Program-made: the position numbers and the translations under genes
In this document: positions 33,751-40,704 of the stretch, in pieces
Layout of the letters: each line of letters starts with the position of its first letter
Position numbering within the stretch: the first letter of the stretch is position 1
The notes under the pieces: model-generated
What the model saw: the letters and a program-made list of their open reading frames with translations, nothing else
What the model was told of the DNA's origin: nothing
Database searches by the model: none
NCBI GenBank assembly: GCA_016212665.1
Contig: JACREZ010000022.1
Span: 1-40,704 of the forward strand
Source: Ignavibacteriota bacterium
Lineage (GTDB): Bacteria > Bacteroidota > Ignavibacteria > UBA10030 > SZUA-254
DNA: 40,704 nt
Reading direction: 5' to 3'

Positions 33751-34205
33751 AAATACTTAGGCATTTCCTCCTTAATTTCTTCCGCTCGTTGTTGAATGGC
33801 TTTCTCAAGCCGTTCTTTCCTGTTTTCCTGCGCTTCAAGACTCATGGACTGAGATGTTCTTAAAACAATCTCGCGTGCAATTTGATACGCTCGTTTTTCT
33901 ATGATTACTTCGATTGATTTTTCCCGGGGAATAAAACCATAGACAAATTGAAGATTCAGCGCTTCAGCAACTTCCATAAGTTTCTTTATAGTAATGTTTT
34001 TGTTCGCTTCCCGCTCTTCAATCTCTTTTACGCTTTGTGTTGTCTTCCTAAGTTTTTTCGCGAGCTGCGTGAGCGACATATTCAAAGCGGTTCGTATTGA
34101 ATAAATCCAGCCCTTTGTTGGAATCTCAAATTCGCTTAACGCCGTGATTTTTTCAAACTTTCTGTCAAGTTGTCCAATAAGTATTTTTCTGTTTTGATTT
34201 TTCAT
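33741..34205 (-). CDS. XRE-family regulator, 'mobile mystery protein A' type
   Basis: A 154-residue helix-turn-helix protein from ATG 34205 (MKNQNRKILIGQLDRKFEKI); the HTH is at SLTQLAKKLRKTTQSVKEIEEREANKNITIKKLMEVAEALN (about 45-85, quoted here in parts: SLTQLAKKLRKTTQSV and ITIKKLMEVAEAL). It continues with a C-terminal helical region that probably contacts the Fic partner. It matches TIGR02612 in position and layout. Palindromic candidate operators lie immediately upstream (34238-34286), suggesting autorepression of the pair. Confidence 0.87.
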   Translation of the reverse strand: MKNQNRKILIGQLDRKFEKITALSEFEIPTKGWIYSIRTALNMSLTQLAKKLRKTTQSVKEIEEREANKNITIKKLMEVAEALNLQFVYGFIPREKSIEVIIEKRAYQIAREIVLRTSQSMSLEAQENRKERLEKAIQQRAEEIKEEMPKYLWD

Positions 34206-34237
34206 AAGGATAAATCCATAATCTTGCAGACACAAAA

Positions 34238-34286
34238 TAAGGATATAGCCTTAAAAACACAAGTAGTAATTAAGGATATATCCTTA
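34238..34286. promoter_or_regulatory. Tandem palindromic operators of the XRE/Fic pair
   Basis: TAAGGATATAGCCTTA (34238-34253) and the perfect 16-bp palindrome TAAGGATATATCCTTA (34271-34286) are 33 bases apart, centre to centre. A third, degenerate copy, TAAGGATAAATCCATA, begins at 34205 and overlaps the XRE start codon. A repressor dimer binding at spaced palindromes, three helical turns apart, is the expected arrangement for an XRE antitoxin. Confidence 0.7.
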
Positions 34287-34327
34287 GAACCGTTGGTGTA
34301 GAAAATCCTTGCTGATAGTAAGCGTGG

Positions 34328-34690
34328 TTATTCCTTCGATTTCATCAACATCAACCGAAGCGTAATCCCTACCGCAACGACAAGCATAATGATTTTTGCA
34401 GTGATGTCTTCTATAAGAAAAACGACGGACGCACCGATTGTGAGCCAAAGAAACAAAACAGAATACATCCTTATTTTGAAAGGGATCCCTTTTCCTTCCC
34501 GATAATTGGTAAGAATTGTTCCGAGCCATTTGTGATGAATTAACCACAAATAAAATCGTTCCGAACCTTTTGCGTACAGGTACGCGGCGAGCAACAAAAA
34601 CGGAACAGTCGGAAGCAAGGGCACGACTATACCAATCACTCCAAAAAGAACCGAGAGCGAACCCGCTGTAAGGAAAAAAATTTTCTTCAC
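34328..34690 (-). CDS. DUF454 (YbaN-like) inner-membrane protein
   Basis: A 120-residue protein with about four hydrophobic helices: FFLTAGSLSVLFGVIGIVVPLLPTVPFLLLAAY in the N-terminal half (shown by the motif GIVVPLLPTVPFLLLAA), then RMYSVLFLWLTIGASVVFLI and IIMLVVAVGITLRLML. The RFYLWLIHHKWLGTIL region is typical of DUF454. Function of the family is unknown. It lies 11 bases downstream of DUF2461, and its last 23 codons recur as an orphan at 33048. Confidence 0.88.
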   Translation of the reverse strand: MKKIFFLTAGSLSVLFGVIGIVVPLLPTVPFLLLAAYLYAKGSERFYLWLIHHKWLGTILTNYREGKGIPFKIRMYSVLFLWLTIGASVVFLIEDITAKIIMLVVAVGITLRLMLMKSKE

Positions 34691-34701
34691 GCGTTGCGCT
34701 G

Positions 34702-35412
34702 TTACAACTTCCCGAGTGCAGAGTTCATAAATCGAATGAACGGGTACAAATCTTTATACACGTTCATCACCCTCTCCAAAAACTTCGGCGTGAAACACTC
34801 CTTCTCATCCCATTCGATTCCCGTGTAAAACTGTTTGTGCTTCAGCCACTCAATCATCGGGTGGTCAATCGGAAAACCAAGCGGAGCGCGTTGAAGTTTT
34901 TCTCCCTCAATTTTTCCGAAGACCTTTTTGAACTTCGCACTTTCAACTACCGCAAGAAATTCTTTCGGGCGATGAGCAATCACCGCTCGAATTTTCTTAA
35001 GTTGGTCTGCATCGGGCATGTAAATTCCTCCACCGACATAAATATGTCCCGGCTCCACGTGAACATAATATCCCGCGCTACCTTCCCAGTGCCCTTTAAG
35101 ATGAAACACTGCGGCGACGTGTGTTTTGTAGGGTGTCTTGTCTTTGCTGAACCGTGTGTCGCGGTAAATCCTGAAAATGTTTTTCTTAGGATTTACTTCC
35201 ATCTCCGGCGCTAACTTTGACATCGGAGTTTTCAACTCGGCGATGAAACATTGCATCGGTAATTTCACGAGGTTCTCAAACTCCGATTTGTGTTGCGCAA
35301 ACCATTCACGTGTGTTGTTTTTCTTCAATTGCTTGAGAAATGTTAATCCCTCTTTTGGAAATCCTTCAAAGGGTGGGTAGATGTCTGCATCGAGTAATAG
35401 TTCTTTTTTCAT
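34702..35412 (-). CDS. DUF2461 protein
   Basis: A 236-residue protein from ATG 35412. The DUF2461 pattern is visible: FPKEGLTFLKQLKKNNTREWFAQHKSEF at the start (key words FLxxLxxNNxREWFxxHK), NIFRIYRDTRFSKDKTPYKTH in the middle, and SAGYYVHVEPGHIYVGGGIYMPD after it. The family is widespread, cytosolic and of unknown activity. It is followed by DUF454 after 11 bases and is preceded by murQ, so murQ-DUF2461-DUF454 may be one operon. Confidence 0.88.
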   Translation of the reverse strand: MKKELLLDADIYPPFEGFPKEGLTFLKQLKKNNTREWFAQHKSEFENLVKLPMQCFIAELKTPMSKLAPEMEVNPKKNIFRIYRDTRFSKDKTPYKTHVAAVFHLKGHWEGSAGYYVHVEPGHIYVGGGIYMPDADQLKKIRAVIAHRPKEFLAVVESAKFKKVFGKIEGEKLQRAPLGFPIDHPMIEWLKHKQFYTGIEWDEKECFTPKFLERVMNVYKDLYPFIRFMNSALGKL

Positions 35413-35466
35413 GTAAATACTTTGTTTAGATGTTTGAGAATAAATTGATAACGACCGTTCCACATG

Positions 35467-36417
35467 TTAATAAATTGCTCTGCGTACAAAACCGTTGTTT
35501 TTCTTCAACAACTTTTTTGCATCTGTAAGGGAAACCTTTTTCTTGAGCATCACGATTGCCGTTTTCACATGTCCATCCGCTTTTTCTAAAGTCAAGGCGG
35601 CGGTGTCATAATCAACACCGGTTGCAATCATCAACACTCGCTTGGCGCGCTCTTCTAACTTCTTGCTGTTGAGTTTCAAATCAACCATCATGTTTTCATA
35701 CACTTTGCCAATCCGAATCATCGAGGCGGTCGTAAGCATGTTTAATACAAGTTTCTGCGCAGTTCCCGCTTTCATCCGCGTCGAACCCATAATAACTTCC
35801 GGTCCGACCTCCGGACAAATAGCAACATCAAGACTTGAACGAAGTTGGGTGTATTCTTTATTCTTCAGAAGCTTACGCGGGTTTGTGGTAATGTAAATTG
35901 TTTTTGCACCGAGTCGCTTTGCTTCCTGAATCGCCGCAACAACATATGGTGTTCTCATACTCGCCGCGATTCCGCAGACAACATCAATCTTTGTCACGTT
36001 CATTTTTCTGATGTCGCGTATTCCATTCTCCGATTTGTCTTCCGCTCCTTCCTTCGCACGAAACACTGATTCATTTCCGCCGGCAATAAGCCCCTGCACC
36101 ATGGTTGGTTCTGTTCCATACGTCGGCGGACATTCTGACGCATCTAAAATTCCAAGGCGTCCGCTCGTACCCGCACCAACGTAGATTAATCGTCCGCCCA
36201 GTTTGAATGAGCGCACAATCAACTTCACGGCTTTCGCGATAAATGGGAGTTCTGCTTCGACAGCTTTCGGAACGCGTGTATCTTCTTTATTTATAAGGAG
36301 TAACACAGATTCAATATCCAGTGTATCTATGTTCATACTTTTGGGGTTTCGCTGCTCAGTCATCAAACCCGAGAGTTGTGTGAACAATTTTGTGCTATGC
36401 TTCTTGATTGATTTCAT
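35467..36417 (-). CDS. murQ: N-acetylmuramic acid 6-phosphate etherase
   Basis: A 316-residue SIS-domain enzyme that cleaves the lactyl ether of MurNAc-6-phosphate during peptidoglycan recycling. The start TEQRNPKSMNIDTLDIESVL, the sugar-phosphate loop IYVGAGTSGRLGILDASECP, PTYGTEPTMVQGLIAGG and GSTRMKAGTAQKLVLNML are all standard for MurQ. Length is normal. It overlaps the rsmG stop by four bases, which is an unusual partner for this pair. Confidence 0.95.
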   Translation of the reverse strand: MKSIKKHSTKLFTQLSGLMTEQRNPKSMNIDTLDIESVLLLINKEDTRVPKAVEAELPFIAKAVKLIVRSFKLGGRLIYVGAGTSGRLGILDASECPPTYGTEPTMVQGLIAGGNESVFRAKEGAEDKSENGIRDIRKMNVTKIDVVCGIAASMRTPYVVAAIQEAKRLGAKTIYITTNPRKLLKNKEYTQLRSSLDVAICPEVGPEVIMGSTRMKAGTAQKLVLNMLTTASMIRIGKVYENMMVDLKLNSKKLEERAKRVLMIATGVDYDTAALTLEKADGHVKTAIVMLKKKVSLTDAKKLLKKNNGFVRRAIY

Positions 36418-37130
36418 GGACGAACTATAACAAGTTTTTTATCTGTAAAGTCATATGATTCTATTCCGTTCACAACGAGCGGTATTACTTCGATTGACTT
36501 TGGTTTTTGTTTGATTTCTGTCTCCCGAATTTCATCTGAAATATCTCCCCCTTTGAAAATAACAATTGAATTTCTTTTCAGTGTTGTAGTGTTTTTTTGT
36601 CCTTCGTTAATTGTTTCTTGTTGATTCCCTTGCAAGAATTTTTTTGACCATCGAACAATCTCGTTCACGCGGGCAACAGCACGCGAGACAATATAATCAT
36701 ACTGATTTTTATGTTCTTTCGTTTCGCTTAATGTTTCTGCTCTCGAACAAATCGCAGTCACATTTGTCAATCCAAGTTGAGTGACCATGTCATTTACCGC
36801 GTTGATTTTTTTTTGAATTGAATCAACAAGCGTGAAATGATTTTCGGGTAAACAAATTGCAAGAGGAATTCCCGGGAATCCGCCTCCAGTACCAACATCA
36901 ACTATGTTCGTGGCGTATTCAAAATTCATTTTCGAAAGCAACAGAAGCGAGCCGAAAATATGTTTCTCCCAAAGGTTCTCTTCGTCTTTCCGGGAAATTA
37001 AATTCACCTTCTTATTCCATTCCAGAAGATGACCGGCAAACAAGTTCATTACTTCAAACCGTTCATCTGTTACTTGAATGTTGTTTTTTTCGAATATTCT
37101 GGTGAGAGTTGTTTTTTTATCTTTTGTCAA
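36414..37130 (-). CDS. rsmG: 16S rRNA (guanine527-N7)-methyltransferase
   Basis: A 238-residue SAM-dependent methyltransferase (GidB family). The SAM site is NIVDVGTGGGFPGIPLAI, followed by FTLVDSIQKKINAVNDM and DYIVSRAVARVNEIVRW. N-terminal FAGHLLEWNKKVNLISRKDEENLWEKHIF is the family's standard lead-in (key words LLEWNKKVNLIS and EKHIFGSL). The enzyme modifies the 530 loop of 16S rRNA. It sits 40 bases downstream of mnmG in the classical mnmE-mnmG-rsmG arrangement; a gap of 11 to 15 residues in the middle (NQQETINEGQKNTTTLKRNS) is an insert. Confidence 0.95.
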   Translation of the reverse strand: MTKDKKTTLTRIFEKNNIQVTDERFEVMNLFAGHLLEWNKKVNLISRKDEENLWEKHIFGSLLLLSKMNFEYATNIVDVGTGGGFPGIPLAICLPENHFTLVDSIQKKINAVNDMVTQLGLTNVTAICSRAETLSETKEHKNQYDYIVSRAVARVNEIVRWSKKFLQGNQQETINEGQKNTTTLKRNSIVIFKGGDISDEIRETEIKQKPKSIEVIPLVVNGIESYDFTDKKLVIVRP

Positions 37131-37170
37131 ATAATATCAAGTTATTGTAAATTAAGAAAATACGGTGGCA

Positions 37171-39102
37171 TTATCTTCCAAGAAAAACCATCAGAACTGA
37201 AATATCAGATGAAGTTACACCACTAATTCTTGAAGCCTGACCGACTGAAGATGGTTTTATTTTTTTCAGTTTTTCCTTCCCTTCATTCGACAATGCTTTT
37301 ATTTTTCCATAATCAAAATCGTCGGGGATTCTCATTCTTTCGACTTTATCGAATTTTTCTATTTCTGTTTGCTGCCTTGAAATATATCCTTCATACTTTG
37401 TTTCAATTTCAATCTGTTCTATGATTTCTTTTTTCAGTTTATCAGAGGATACTTTATACAACTCAGAAAGAAACAGGTGGCTTAATTCATTTGAAATATG
37501 AAGCAATTCAGCAAGTTGAATTTCGGGTCTTTTCAAAATTCCGAGCATTTTCTCGCTCTGACTTATTTCGCTTGTTCCTTTTTTCTGAAATAGGTCATTT
37601 ATTTTTGCCGGCAATATAGATATCTTTTCAAGAAAGTCTGTTCCCATGGTAATCAACCGCTCTTTTGCATTTAACCTTGACATACTTTCATTACTTATCA
37701 ATCCAAGCTTATACCCATACCGCATTAGTCTTCTATCTGCATTATCTTGGCGGAGAACAAGGCGATATTCTGCTCGCGAAGTAAACATTCTGTATGGTTC
37801 CTCCGTGCTTTTGTTGATCAAGTCATCAATCAGGACGCCAATGTATGCCTCCGACCTTTTCAAAACAAACGGGTCTCTATTTTGAACTTTGAGTGCTGCA
37901 TTAATTCCGGCTATCAAGCCCTGAGCGGCGGCTTCTTCATAACCGGAAGTACCACAGATTTGTCCAGCCAAAAACAATCCATCAACCAGCTTGGCTTCTA
38001 AGGTGTGACTTAATTGGTGTGGGGGAAAATAATCATATTCTACTGCATAACCTGGTCTTAGCATTTTTACTTTCTCTAAACCTGGGATTGTTTTTAATCC
38101 CTCTAACTGAATTTCCTCGGGAAGACTTGTTGAATATCCGTTTACATATACAATATTTGAATTATATCCTTCGGGTTCTAAAAATATTTGATGACGTTCT
38201 CGTTCGGAAAATCTAACTATTTTGTCTTCAATAGATGGACAATACCGTGGTCCGACCCCCGTAATTCTCCCAGTAAACATCGGGGACTCGTCAAAACCCT
38301 TCCGCATTACGTCGTGCGTATTTTGATTTGTATATGTTAAATACATTGGAATGAGTTTATTAACAATCCTCTCATTGCAGAATGAAAACGGTGATGGAAC
38401 TTCATCGCTATGCTGTTCTTCTGTTTCCTGAAAGCTAATGGACTTAATGTCCACGCGCGGGGGTGTGCCGGTTTTCAATCTTCCGTTTTCAAAACCTAAT
38501 TTTAGAAGCGATTCTGTAACGTAGTCAGATGCATTTTCCCCATACCTACCGCCAGCATTACTATTCCTCCCGGTATGCATTAATCCGCGCAGAAATGTTC
38601 CAGCACATAAAATTACTGACTTTGCGCTTATTGATTCTCCCATACGAGTAATCAAGCCACTGATTTTGTGCTTACTTTTCCAAGATTCATTTTCTTTAAC
38701 TAAAAATTCCTTCAAGGAGTCTTCTATCACATATAGATTTTTCTGAGACAATATTACTCGAATCGCCTCCCTTGAATACCACTCTCTGTCATTTTGGCAT
38801 CGTGGCGACCAAACGGCAGGTCCCTTCGATTTATTCAACATCTTAAAATGAATTCCAGTGGCATCAGCAATTTTCCCCAATTCACCACCAAGTGCATCTA
38901 TTTCGCGAACAAGGTGCCCCTTCGCACTACCACCGATTGCGGGATTACAAGACATTCGACCTATCGAATTTACTGACATTGTTAACAATGCCGTCTTGCA
39001 TCCCATGCGCGCTGATGCCAAAGACGCTTCGATGCCGGCATGGCCACCACCAACTACCACTACGTCGAATTTCAATTTTTCTGTTTCACGTGAAACAATC
39101 AT
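37171..39102 (-). CDS. mnmG: tRNA uridine-5-carboxymethylaminomethyl modification enzyme MnmG
   Basis: A 643-residue FAD enzyme (GidA). It has the FAD-binding [58 protein letters not shown] and [20 protein letters not shown], plus C-terminal helices ([24 protein letters not shown]) that contact MnmE. With MnmE it modifies the wobble uridine of certain tRNAs. ATG 39102 was taken because it overlaps the mnmE stop as ATGA and gives MIVSRETEK. The codons for VSRET coincide with a perfect parS site. Confidence 0.96.
   Translation of the reverse strand: MIVSRETEKLKFDVVVVGGGHAGIEASLASARMGCKTALLTMSVNSIGRMSCNPAIGGSAKGHLVREIDALGGELGKIADATGIHFKMLNKSKGPAVWSPRCQNDREWYSREAIRVILSQKNLYVIEDSLKEFLVKENESWKSKHKISGLITRMGESISAKSVILCAGTFLRGLMHTGRNSNAGGRYGENASDYVTESLLKLGFENGRLKTGTPPRVDIKSISFQETEEQHSDEVPSPFSFCNERIVNKLIPMYLTYTNQNTHDVMRKGFDESPMFTGRITGVGPRYCPSIEDKIVRFSERERHQIFLEPEGYNSNIVYVNGYSTSLPEEIQLEGLKTIPGLEKVKMLRPGYAVEYDYFPPHQLSHTLEAKLVDGLFLAGQICGTSGYEEAAAQGLIAGINAALKVQNRDPFVLKRSEAYIGVLIDDLINKSTEEPYRMFTSRAEYRLVLRQDNADRRLMRYGYKLGLISNESMSRLNAKERLITMGTDFLEKISILPAKINDLFQKKGTSEISQSEKMLGILKRPEIQLAELLHISNELSHLFLSELYKVSSDKLKKEIIEQIEIETKYEGYISRQQTEIEKFDKVERMRIPDDFDYGKIKALSNEGKEKLKKIKPSSVGQASRISGVTSSDISVLMVFLGR
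39082..39097. promoter_or_regulatory. parS site (ParB/Spo0J binding) inside mnmG
   Basis: TGTTTCACGTGAAACA is a perfect 16-bp palindrome and a full match to the bacterial parS consensus. It lies at the start of the mnmG coding region, where it encodes VSRET. parS sites are normally close to the replication origin and nucleate ParB for chromosome segregation. No parAB genes are in the window. Confidence 0.9.
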
Positions 39103-40487
39103 TTTCCAATACAAAATTTTGAAAATATATTATTCAGGATATCCTCGGTTGTTACCTCTCCTGTTATTTCACCAAGCAAACCTAACGCTATTCTTAGGTC
39201 AACCGCAACAAAATCCCCACTCATGTTTTTCATTATACTATCCAATCCTTTCTTTAGGTATTCATTTGCCGACCGAATAAGATTCCTGTGACGTACATTG
39301 GTTATTATCAACTTGTTTTCCTGTAAATGCAATGTGTTCTTTGTTGATAATTTAACGAGGCTTTCTTTCAATTCATTTAATCCAATCCTCGTTTTCGCTG
39401 AAACAAAAACAGTATTATCGCTATTCGAGTCGTTAGTATGAGTATTTTTTTTTAATAAATCAATTTTATTATTAATGACTATAATTTTCTTTGTCTGTTC
39501 TTCCCGTGCAAGCAAGATACTAATTTTTTCCAATGGAAAATCGGAGTCTTCGTTGGAAATATCGCGTACAAAAAGAATAATATCCGCGTCCTGAATCTCT
39601 TTCTCACTTCTTAGAATTCCTTCTTTTTCGACTACATCCTCAGTCTCCCGTAATCCTGCGGTGTCAACTATTCGAAATACGATTCCGTTTAACTTGAACG
39701 ATTCTTCGATTGTGTCTCTCGTTGTTCCGGAAATATGAGTCACTATCGCTCGCTCTTCTTCTAATAGTGCATTAAGTAAACTTGATTTTCCGACGTTTGG
39801 TTCTCCACATATTACAACCTTAACTCCATCTCTGATAATTTTTCCCTGTTCATAAGAATTAATTAGCTCCTCCATTTCTATTATTGTCCGTTTGATGGTC
39901 TCAATTGTCACTGCTCTGTCAAGAAATTGGATGTCTTCTTCAGAAAAATCTAATTCGAGTTCTATTAAACTACAAATATCTAATAATTTATCTCTAAGTA
40001 GGTGTATTTTATTTGATGTGCCGCCTTTAAGTTGTTTGAGAGATGATTTATGTGAAATCTCTGCCCTTGAGTGAATTAAGTCGGCTACTGCTTCTGCCTG
40101 AGTTAAATCCATTTTGCCATTGAGAAATGCACGCTTGGTAAATTCTCCCGGTTCTGCAAATCTCGCTCCTGCCTTAAGTATTGTTTCAAGGATTTTATTT
40201 GTCACAAAAAAAGAGCCATGACAACTAATCTCTGCAACATTCTCTCCCGTGTATGAATTGGGCGATATGAAAACGGTTACCAAAACTTCATCAAGAACAT
40301 CATCATTTTCATCTACGAAGTTACCGAAGTGAACCGTATGTGATTGAGCGTTGCTTAAGTTTATCTTTCCACGAAAAAACTTCTCTGCAATCTTAAACGA
40401 GTCGGTTCCGCTAAGCCGAATAACAGAAATTCCACCTTCACCAATTGGTGTTATTATCGCGGCAATAGTATCGTCTTGGTACTTCAT
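39099..40487 (-). CDS. mnmE: tRNA modification GTPase MnmE
   Basis: A 462-residue GTPase (TrmE). The N-terminal formyl-THF-binding domain begins [22 protein letters not shown]. The G domain has G1 [12 protein letters not shown]2/G3 [11 protein letters not shown] and [10 protein letters not shown], and G4 NNKIDLL. The C-terminal FCIGK supplies the catalytic-type Cys motif (C-x-G-K). It forms a complex with MnmG. The gene is AT-rich compared with genes at the left of the window. It is preceded by an IS end about 85 bases upstream. Confidence 0.96.
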   Translation of the reverse strand: MKYQDDTIAAIITPIGEGGISVIRLSGTDSFKIAEKFFRGKINLSNAQSHTVHFGNFVDENDDVLDEVLVTVFISPNSYTGENVAEISCHGSFFVTNKILETILKAGARFAEPGEFTKRAFLNGKMDLTQAEAVADLIHSRAEISHKSSLKQLKGGTSNKIHLLRDKLLDICSLIELELDFSEEDIQFLDRAVTIETIKRTIIEMEELINSYEQGKIIRDGVKVVICGEPNVGKSSLLNALLEEERAIVTHISGTTRDTIEESFKLNGIVFRIVDTAGLRETEDVVEKEGILRSEKEIQDADIILFVRDISNEDSDFPLEKISILLAREEQTKKIIVINNKIDLLKKNTHTNDSNSDNTVFVSAKTRIGLNELKESLVKLSTKNTLHLQENKLIITNVRHRNLIRSANEYLKKGLDSIMKNMSGDFVAVDLRIALGLLGEITGEVTTEDILNNIFSKFCIGK

Positions 40488-40571
40488 GTAGTAAAATTTA
40501 GGGTTTGAAATTTAGAAAAGTTGGGAGTGAAAAACAATAAAAAACCCCGTCCCGAAAATTTTCTGTAATAG

Positions 40572-40704
40572 CACTTTAGAAATGTCAGGGTTTCGCCACT
40601 TTAGAAATGTCAGTATTTCCGACATTGGAGAATTTGCACCAATGAAGGAACATTCACATGAACGGAATTCTGATTATGACTCACAACGAACAAGAACGAT
40701 TGAA
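40572..40704 (+). mobile_element. Left end of an IS element with repeated 17-bp motif
   Basis: CACTTTAGAAATGTCAG occurs twice (40572-40588 and 40597-40613), 25 bases apart, before the transposase start. Repeated transposase-binding sites of this kind at the tip occur in integrase-core IS groups (ISNCY/IS1202-like or IS481-like). The element is cut off by the end of the window, so its right end, length and target duplication are unknown. Confidence 0.7.
40658..40704 (+). CDS. Transposase, N-terminal fragment (window edge)
   Basis: Fifteen codons, MNGILIMTHNEQERL, run off the window end. The MTxxEQxRL beginning resembles integrase-core transposases of the ISNCY type, and the gene lies behind the repeated IS-end motif. 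The frame start could be ATG 40658 or the internal ATG 40676. Family assignment is tentative because almost nothing of the protein is visible. Confidence 0.6.
   Translation, partial: MNGILIMTHNEQERL

Overview
The window looks like a chromosomal segment of an uncultured or poorly known member of the Bacteroidota/Chlorobiota (FCB) group, most likely Ignavibacteria-like. This is inference from content: a CarboxypepD_reg/DUF5686 outer-membrane protein, a secreted 'PNGGE' (Kre9/KNH-like) + FN3 + Ycf48-type repeat protein, a PafA-like phosphatase, a succinylase-type lysine/DAP pathway and families of structured intergenic repeats. No rRNA, phage or CRISPR was seen. A new IS begins at the right edge.

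Layout. 0-9.3 kb (+ strand): a cNMP/GAF histidine kinase, a macro-domain protein, an MNT/HEPN module, a DUF486 membrane protein, a TPR protein coupled to a DUF5686 outer-membrane protein, and a beta-CASP metallo-hydrolase. 9.4-14.1 kb: a secreted Ycf48-like protein, tRNA-Gly(CCC) and tRNA-Val(TAC), a TSUP permease, and an Lrp regulator beside a permease-ABM fusion. 14.1-17.7 kb (- strand): thioredoxin-TPR, a DNA methyltransferase, a retropepsin-like protease with a small partner, a possible PD-(D/E)XK nuclease, and a DUF5615/DUF433 module. 17.7-24.3 kb (- strand): serS, an rfbD-like reductase, dapD-dapA-dapB, a PfkB kinase and a HisA-like protein. 24.3-29.5 kb: a second DUF5615/DUF433 module, the PafA-like phosphatase, a MazF module, a PIN module and a VWA protein. 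29.7-36.4 kb: priA, DUF1697, the Fic/XRE 'mobile mystery' pair, DUF454, DUF2461 and murQ. 36.4-40.5 kb: rsmG-mnmG-mnmE, more AT-rich, with a perfect parS inside the mnmG start, then the left end of an IS.

The main discovery is a repeated architecture. Four unrelated toxin-antitoxin-type two-gene cassettes (MNT/HEPN, DUF2281-like/MazF, PIN/small protein, XRE/Fic) each sit directly behind the 3' end of an ordinary chromosomal gene, in the same orientation, and each is followed by a second, orphaned copy of that same gene's 3' end. The host genes are the macro-domain, phosphatase, VWA and DUF454 genes. A fifth cassette (DUF433/DUF5615) is flanked by a perfect 30-bp direct repeat. The two copies of each gene end differ mostly at synonymous positions, most clearly for DUF454 (5 of 5 differences silent) and VWA (7 of 8). 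This is what is expected if a cassette arrived carrying a gene end from a related lineage and displaced the resident end. No cassette encodes a recombinase. The window therefore documents a recurrent, recombinase-free or trans-acting route by which small TA modules enter gene 3' ends without breaking the host gene.
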